Source: Actinomadura kijaniata NBRC 14229 (GTDB lineage Bacteria; Actinomycetota; Actinomycetes; Streptosporangiales; Streptosporangiaceae). From it: 39,073 nt of DNA. The position numbers were made by a program, and so were the translations under genes. The stretch lies in contig NZ_BCQR01000116.1 in the NCBI RefSeq assembly GCF_001552175.1, positions 1-39,073 of the forward strand, read 5' to 3'. Positions 37,901-39,073 of this stretch are shown in pieces. The notes under the pieces are model-generated. The model saw only the letters and a program-made list of their open reading frames with translations. It ran no database searches and was not told the DNA's origin. Numbering within the stretch: the stretch's first letter is position 1; every line of letters begins with the position of its first letter.

Positions 37901-39073
37901 GAGGAGCGGCCCGCGCCGGCCGTGCTGCGCGGCTTCCTGCGCGCCCCCCGGCGGCGGGCGGGCGGCCGGACGGGCGGGCAGGGCGCGCTCCAGCGGGAGC
38001 TGGCCGGTCGCTCCGAGGCCGAGCGGTTCGACTTCCTGCTGGATCTGGTGCGCGGCGACATCGGCGTCGTGCTGGGCCATCCCGCGCCGGAGACGATCGA
38101 TCCCCGGCGGCCCCTCCAGGAGATCGGCTTCGACTCGCTCACCGCCGTCGAGCTGCGCAACCGGCTCAACGCCGCGACCGGGCTGCGGCTCCCGGCGACC
38201 CTGGTCTTCGACCACCCCAACGCCGCCGCGCTCGCCGAACACCTGCGCGAACGGCTCAGCGGCCAGGTCCGCGCCGCACCCGTCCGCCCGGCGGCGGCCG
38301 GGGCCGGGGGCGACGACCCGATCGTGATCGTCGCGATGGCGTGCCGGTTCCCCGGCGGCGTGCGGTCCCCGGAGGACCTGTGGGACGTCGCCGACCTCGG
38401 CCGGGAGACGGTGTCGGGGTTCCCCGACGACCGGGGCTGGGACCTGGACGCCCTGTTCGATCCCGACCCCGACCGTCCCGGCACCTCCTACGTCGACCGG
38501 GGCGGGTTCCTCGACGAGGCGGGGCACTTCGACGCCGAGTTCTTCGGGATGAGCCCCCGGGAGGCGCTGGGCACCGACCCGCAGCAGCGCGTCCTGCTCG
38601 AAACCGCCTGGGAGGCCCTCGAACGGGCCGGGATCCCGCCCGCGTCGCTCCGCGACAGCCGCACCGGCGTCTTCGTCGGCATGACCGCCTACGGCTATCC
38701 CGGCGGGGCGGCGCGCACCTCGGAGGCGGTGGAGGGGTACCTGCTGACCGGCGCGGCGAGCAGCGTCGCGTCCGGCCGCATCGCCTACGTCCTCGGCCTG
38801 GAGGGACCCGCCGTCACGGTCGACACCGCCTGCTCCTCCTCCCTGGTCTCCCTGCACCTGGCCGCCCAGGCACTGCGCAACGGCGACTGCGACCTCGCGC
38901 TGGCGGGCGGGGTGACCGTGATGCCCTCGCCGAGCGTCTTCGTCGGGTTCAGTCGCCAGCGCGGGCTGGCGCCGGACGGGCGGTGCAAACCGTTCGACGC
39001 CGCCGCCGACGGCACGGTGTTCTCCGAGGGCGTCGGGTTGCTGCTGGTGGAGCGGATGTCGGACGCCCGCCGC
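31973..39073 (+). CDS. Type I modular PKS, 3' end missing: KS-AT-DH-ER-KR-ACP / KS...
   Basis: At least 2367 codons, open at the window end. The ATG follows GGGGAGG (31962-31968) and a coiled N-terminal docking domain (residues 10-42) resembling that of the terminal PKS gene. Domains: KS about residues 45-470 (Cys216), AT 572-880 (GHSQGE, Ser670; YASH from Tyr771, methylmalonyl type), DH 940-1215 (His978, Asp1141), ER 1420-1735 (HAATGGVG near 1558), KR 1740-1980 (TGGTGTLG, TDD in place of LDD, Tyr1887), ACP 2015-2095 (Ser2055), then a second KS from about 2115 (Cys2287), cut at its C-terminal half. All catalytic residues of the first module look intact, so it should add a fully reduced C-methyl unit. 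The ER has LGLYPG, whose Tyr is linked in the literature to a 2S methyl. This gene begins with an elongation module, so the loading module is elsewhere. Confidence 0.97.
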   Translation, partial: MTPGPAELEPTANEERLRDYLKRTTASLRQVRRRLQEAEDREHEPIAVVSMACRFPGGVASPEDLWDLLVAEKDTVGDVPAERGWNIDDIYDPDPDAVGRTYTREGSFLADADRFDAGFFGISPREALSMDPQQRQILEVAWEAFERAGLPPSTLRGTRTGVFVGSVGQTYNMSLLPTREQVEGYILTGTQASIMSGRIAYSYGLEGPTITVDTACSSSMVAIHLAARALRNRECERALAGGVTIMATSAWFTEFSRQRGLAPDGRSKPFAAAADGIGWGEGVGLLLLRRLSDAQRDGDRILAVLRGSAVNSDGTSNGLTAPNGPSQQRVIEQALADARLTADDVDAVEAHGTGTTLGDPIEAHALLATYGRDRPADRPLWLGSVKSNLNHPQGAAGVAGVIKMVLALRHGLLPRTLHVDEPTPHVNWDLGNVRLLTSARPWPETGRPRRAAVSSFGVGGTNAHVVLEAAPPRPETPPRPADPAPPVVSAGPPPWLVSARTEPALRGQARRLLDFAAAHPDVEPADIAHALVHERDHHEHRAAVVADTREDLLAGLRALAEGEAAANVVRGRGSSARTVFVFPGQGSQWERMAVDLLETSAVFRDHLHACADALAPHTGWSLVDVLRGAPDAPSLDRVDVVQPALFAMMVSLARVWQAAGIRPDAVVGHSQGEIAAAHVAGALTLDDAARIVALRSRALLDLAGSGGMASVPLPPAEVEALLDRPDRRNLGVAAVNSPGSTVVAGAAGELRELVDSCQADGVPARLIPVDYASHTPHVEPVRDRIARDLAGIVPRPADVPFYSTVTAGPIDTGGLDGDYWYTNLRHRVRFEETTRALLADGHTLFIEVSPHPVLTVPIQETVEDDGGAAVAVGTLRRDRGDRTRLLTALAEAHVNGASPDWSRTVPDREAVPVDLPTYAFAGERYWPDTTERAGDVRSAGLGPADHPLLAAETMLADGTGHLFSGRLSLGTHGWLADHTVHGSVIVPATAFAELALHAAHRAGCARLEELTLRTPLTLPDGDAVRIQVIVGVPGPDGERPVGIHSRPEDADEAPWVTHATGVLSPRAPAPPEPGGAWPPEGATRLDTAEVYPRLGGIGLDYGPAFRGLRAAWRHGDDLYAEVELPDDVDTGGFALHPALFDAALHVTALAGDGHDGRTRLPFAWSGVSVHAVGATAVRVRLALTGPDTVGLTLFDTGGAPVATVDALTVRPLTARQAGRASAVRRDTLYRLSWRPVTADGPAGEPGDWAVLGAAPEGLGDGVRRVTDLESLPAEVPATVVTFVGSGDTGGTPVEDAHATTHRVHGLVRRWLADERFENSRLVVVTERAVAVRAGEHVTGLAAAPAWGFLRVAQSEHPDRFGLVDLDGRDGSLRRLREALATDEPQLALRDGEMFAARLVHADTETPLAPPDTPAWRLASTGPGSIENLVLEPCAAHDRPLEGGEVRVAVRAGGANFRDVLLALGLYPGEAHIGSEAAGVVVETGADVTDLAPGDAVMGLFPEGAVGPVAVADRRALTRVPPGWTFVQAAAAPVAFLTAYYALRDLGGLRAGQRLLVHAATGGVGMAAVQLARHWGAEVYATASTPKWGTLRAMGFDDDHIADSRTLAFEDEFRAATGGEGMDVVLDSLAGEFVDASLRLLPRGGRFLEMGKTDVRDADEVARRHPGVAYRAFETVEAGPDHVGRMLAELDALFAEGALRPLPVTAFDVRHAPQAFRLMSQARHTGKLVLTLPRPLAADGTVLVTGGTGTLGAAVARHLVVEHGVGHLLLASRSGPDAAGAAELRAELAGLGATVTVRACDTSDRDDLRRLLDAIPPEHPLTAVVHSAGVTDDAAVGVLEAEQLDPVLRPKIDAAWHLHELTQDHDLSAFVLFSSLAGTLGNPGQANYAAGNTFLDALAAHRRARGLPAVSLAWGLWRRASGITAELFEEKRHAVAHDVLTTLSDAEALALFDIGLDDGRPDLVPAGLDLAAIRAAAEERPAPAVLRGFLRAPRRRAGGRTGGQGALQRELAGRSEAERFDFLLDLVRGDIGVVLGHPAPETIDPRRPLQEIGFDSLTAVELRNRLNAATGLRLPATLVFDHPNAAALAEHLRERLSGQVRAAPVRPAAAGAGGDDPIVIVAMACRFPGGVRSPEDLWDVADLGRETVSGFPDDRGWDLDALFDPDPDRPGTSYVDRGGFLDEAGHFDAEFFGMSPREALGTDPQQRVLLETAWEALERAGIPPASLRDSRTGVFVGMTAYGYPGGAARTSEAVEGYLLTGAASSVASGRIAYVLGLEGPAVTVDTACSSSLVSLHLAAQALRNGDCDLALAGGVTVMPSPSVFVGFSRQRGLAPDGRCKPFDAAADGTVFSEGVGLLLVERMSDARR

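Noticed and set aside
35780..38857. Minus-strand frame of 1025 codons opposite the last PKS gene
   Set aside because: The plus strand here encodes intact ER, KR, ACP and KS motifs; the minus frame has none.

Overview
This window is part of a modular polyketide biosynthetic gene cluster from a very high-GC actinomycete. Third codon positions are almost all G or C, Shine-Dalgarno sites are strong, genes overlap by ATGA or TTGA, and GTG and TTG starts occur. I read the product as a glycosylated acyl-tetronate, plausibly of the spirotetronate family. The genus cannot be fixed from the sequence. The cluster runs off both ends: the first PKS gene lacks its start and the last lacks its end. I found no tRNA, rRNA, CRISPR array, transposase or attachment site. 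No gene-free stretch exceeds 300 bases; the longest is the 213-nt divergent region 31760-31972.

Layout. (1) 2-15673, plus strand: three collinear type I PKS genes. The first ends in a malonyl-type KS-AT-DH-KR-ACP module. The second is a methylmalonyl-type KS-AT-DH-KR-ACP module whose DH has lost both catalytic residues. The third is a malonyl-type KS-AT-KR-ACP module whose KR has lost its catalytic Ser/Tyr region, and it has no thioesterase. (2) 15663-22177, plus strand: an FAD-dependent PgaE/PHBH-fold protein, then a KAS III-like enzyme, an FkbH-like glyceryl transferase, a free ACP, and a 617-residue fusion of an E2-type acyltransferase with an alpha/beta hydrolase. Apart from the fusion, the last four match the tetronate cassette known from agglomerin, abyssomicin, RK-682 and spirotetronate clusters. 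(3) 22213-22857, minus strand: a TetR-type regulator. (4) 22973-26517, plus strand: two macrolide-type glycosyltransferases and an NDP-4-ketohexose reductase-like protein. (5) 31759-26529, minus strand: NDP-hexose 2,3-dehydratase, type II thioesterase, a Tat-exported bicovalent-FAD oxidase and a third glycosyltransferase. (6) 31973-39073, plus strand: another PKS gene with a complete methylmalonyl KS-AT-DH-ER-KR-ACP module and the start of the next KS.

How the parts fit. The TE-less final module with a dead KR would leave a beta-ketoacyl-ACP. That is the substrate a tetronate KAS III condenses with glyceryl-ACP, so chain release and tetronate formation are one step. The fused acyltransferase/hydrolase would then acetylate and eliminate the ring hydroxymethyl to give an exocyclic methylene. 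The FAD protein occupies the place of PyrE3/ChlE3-like decalin-forming flavoproteins. Deoxysugars are attached by three glycosyltransferases and perhaps oxidised outside the cytoplasm by the Tat-exported oxidase.

Most notable beyond the gene list: direct heptamer repeats with an 11-bp period, ending in AG, lie upstream of four genes or operons and resemble SARP-type activator sites; the AT of the second PKS gene is a compositional island; and the KS domains carry near-identical tracts that suggest gene conversion.
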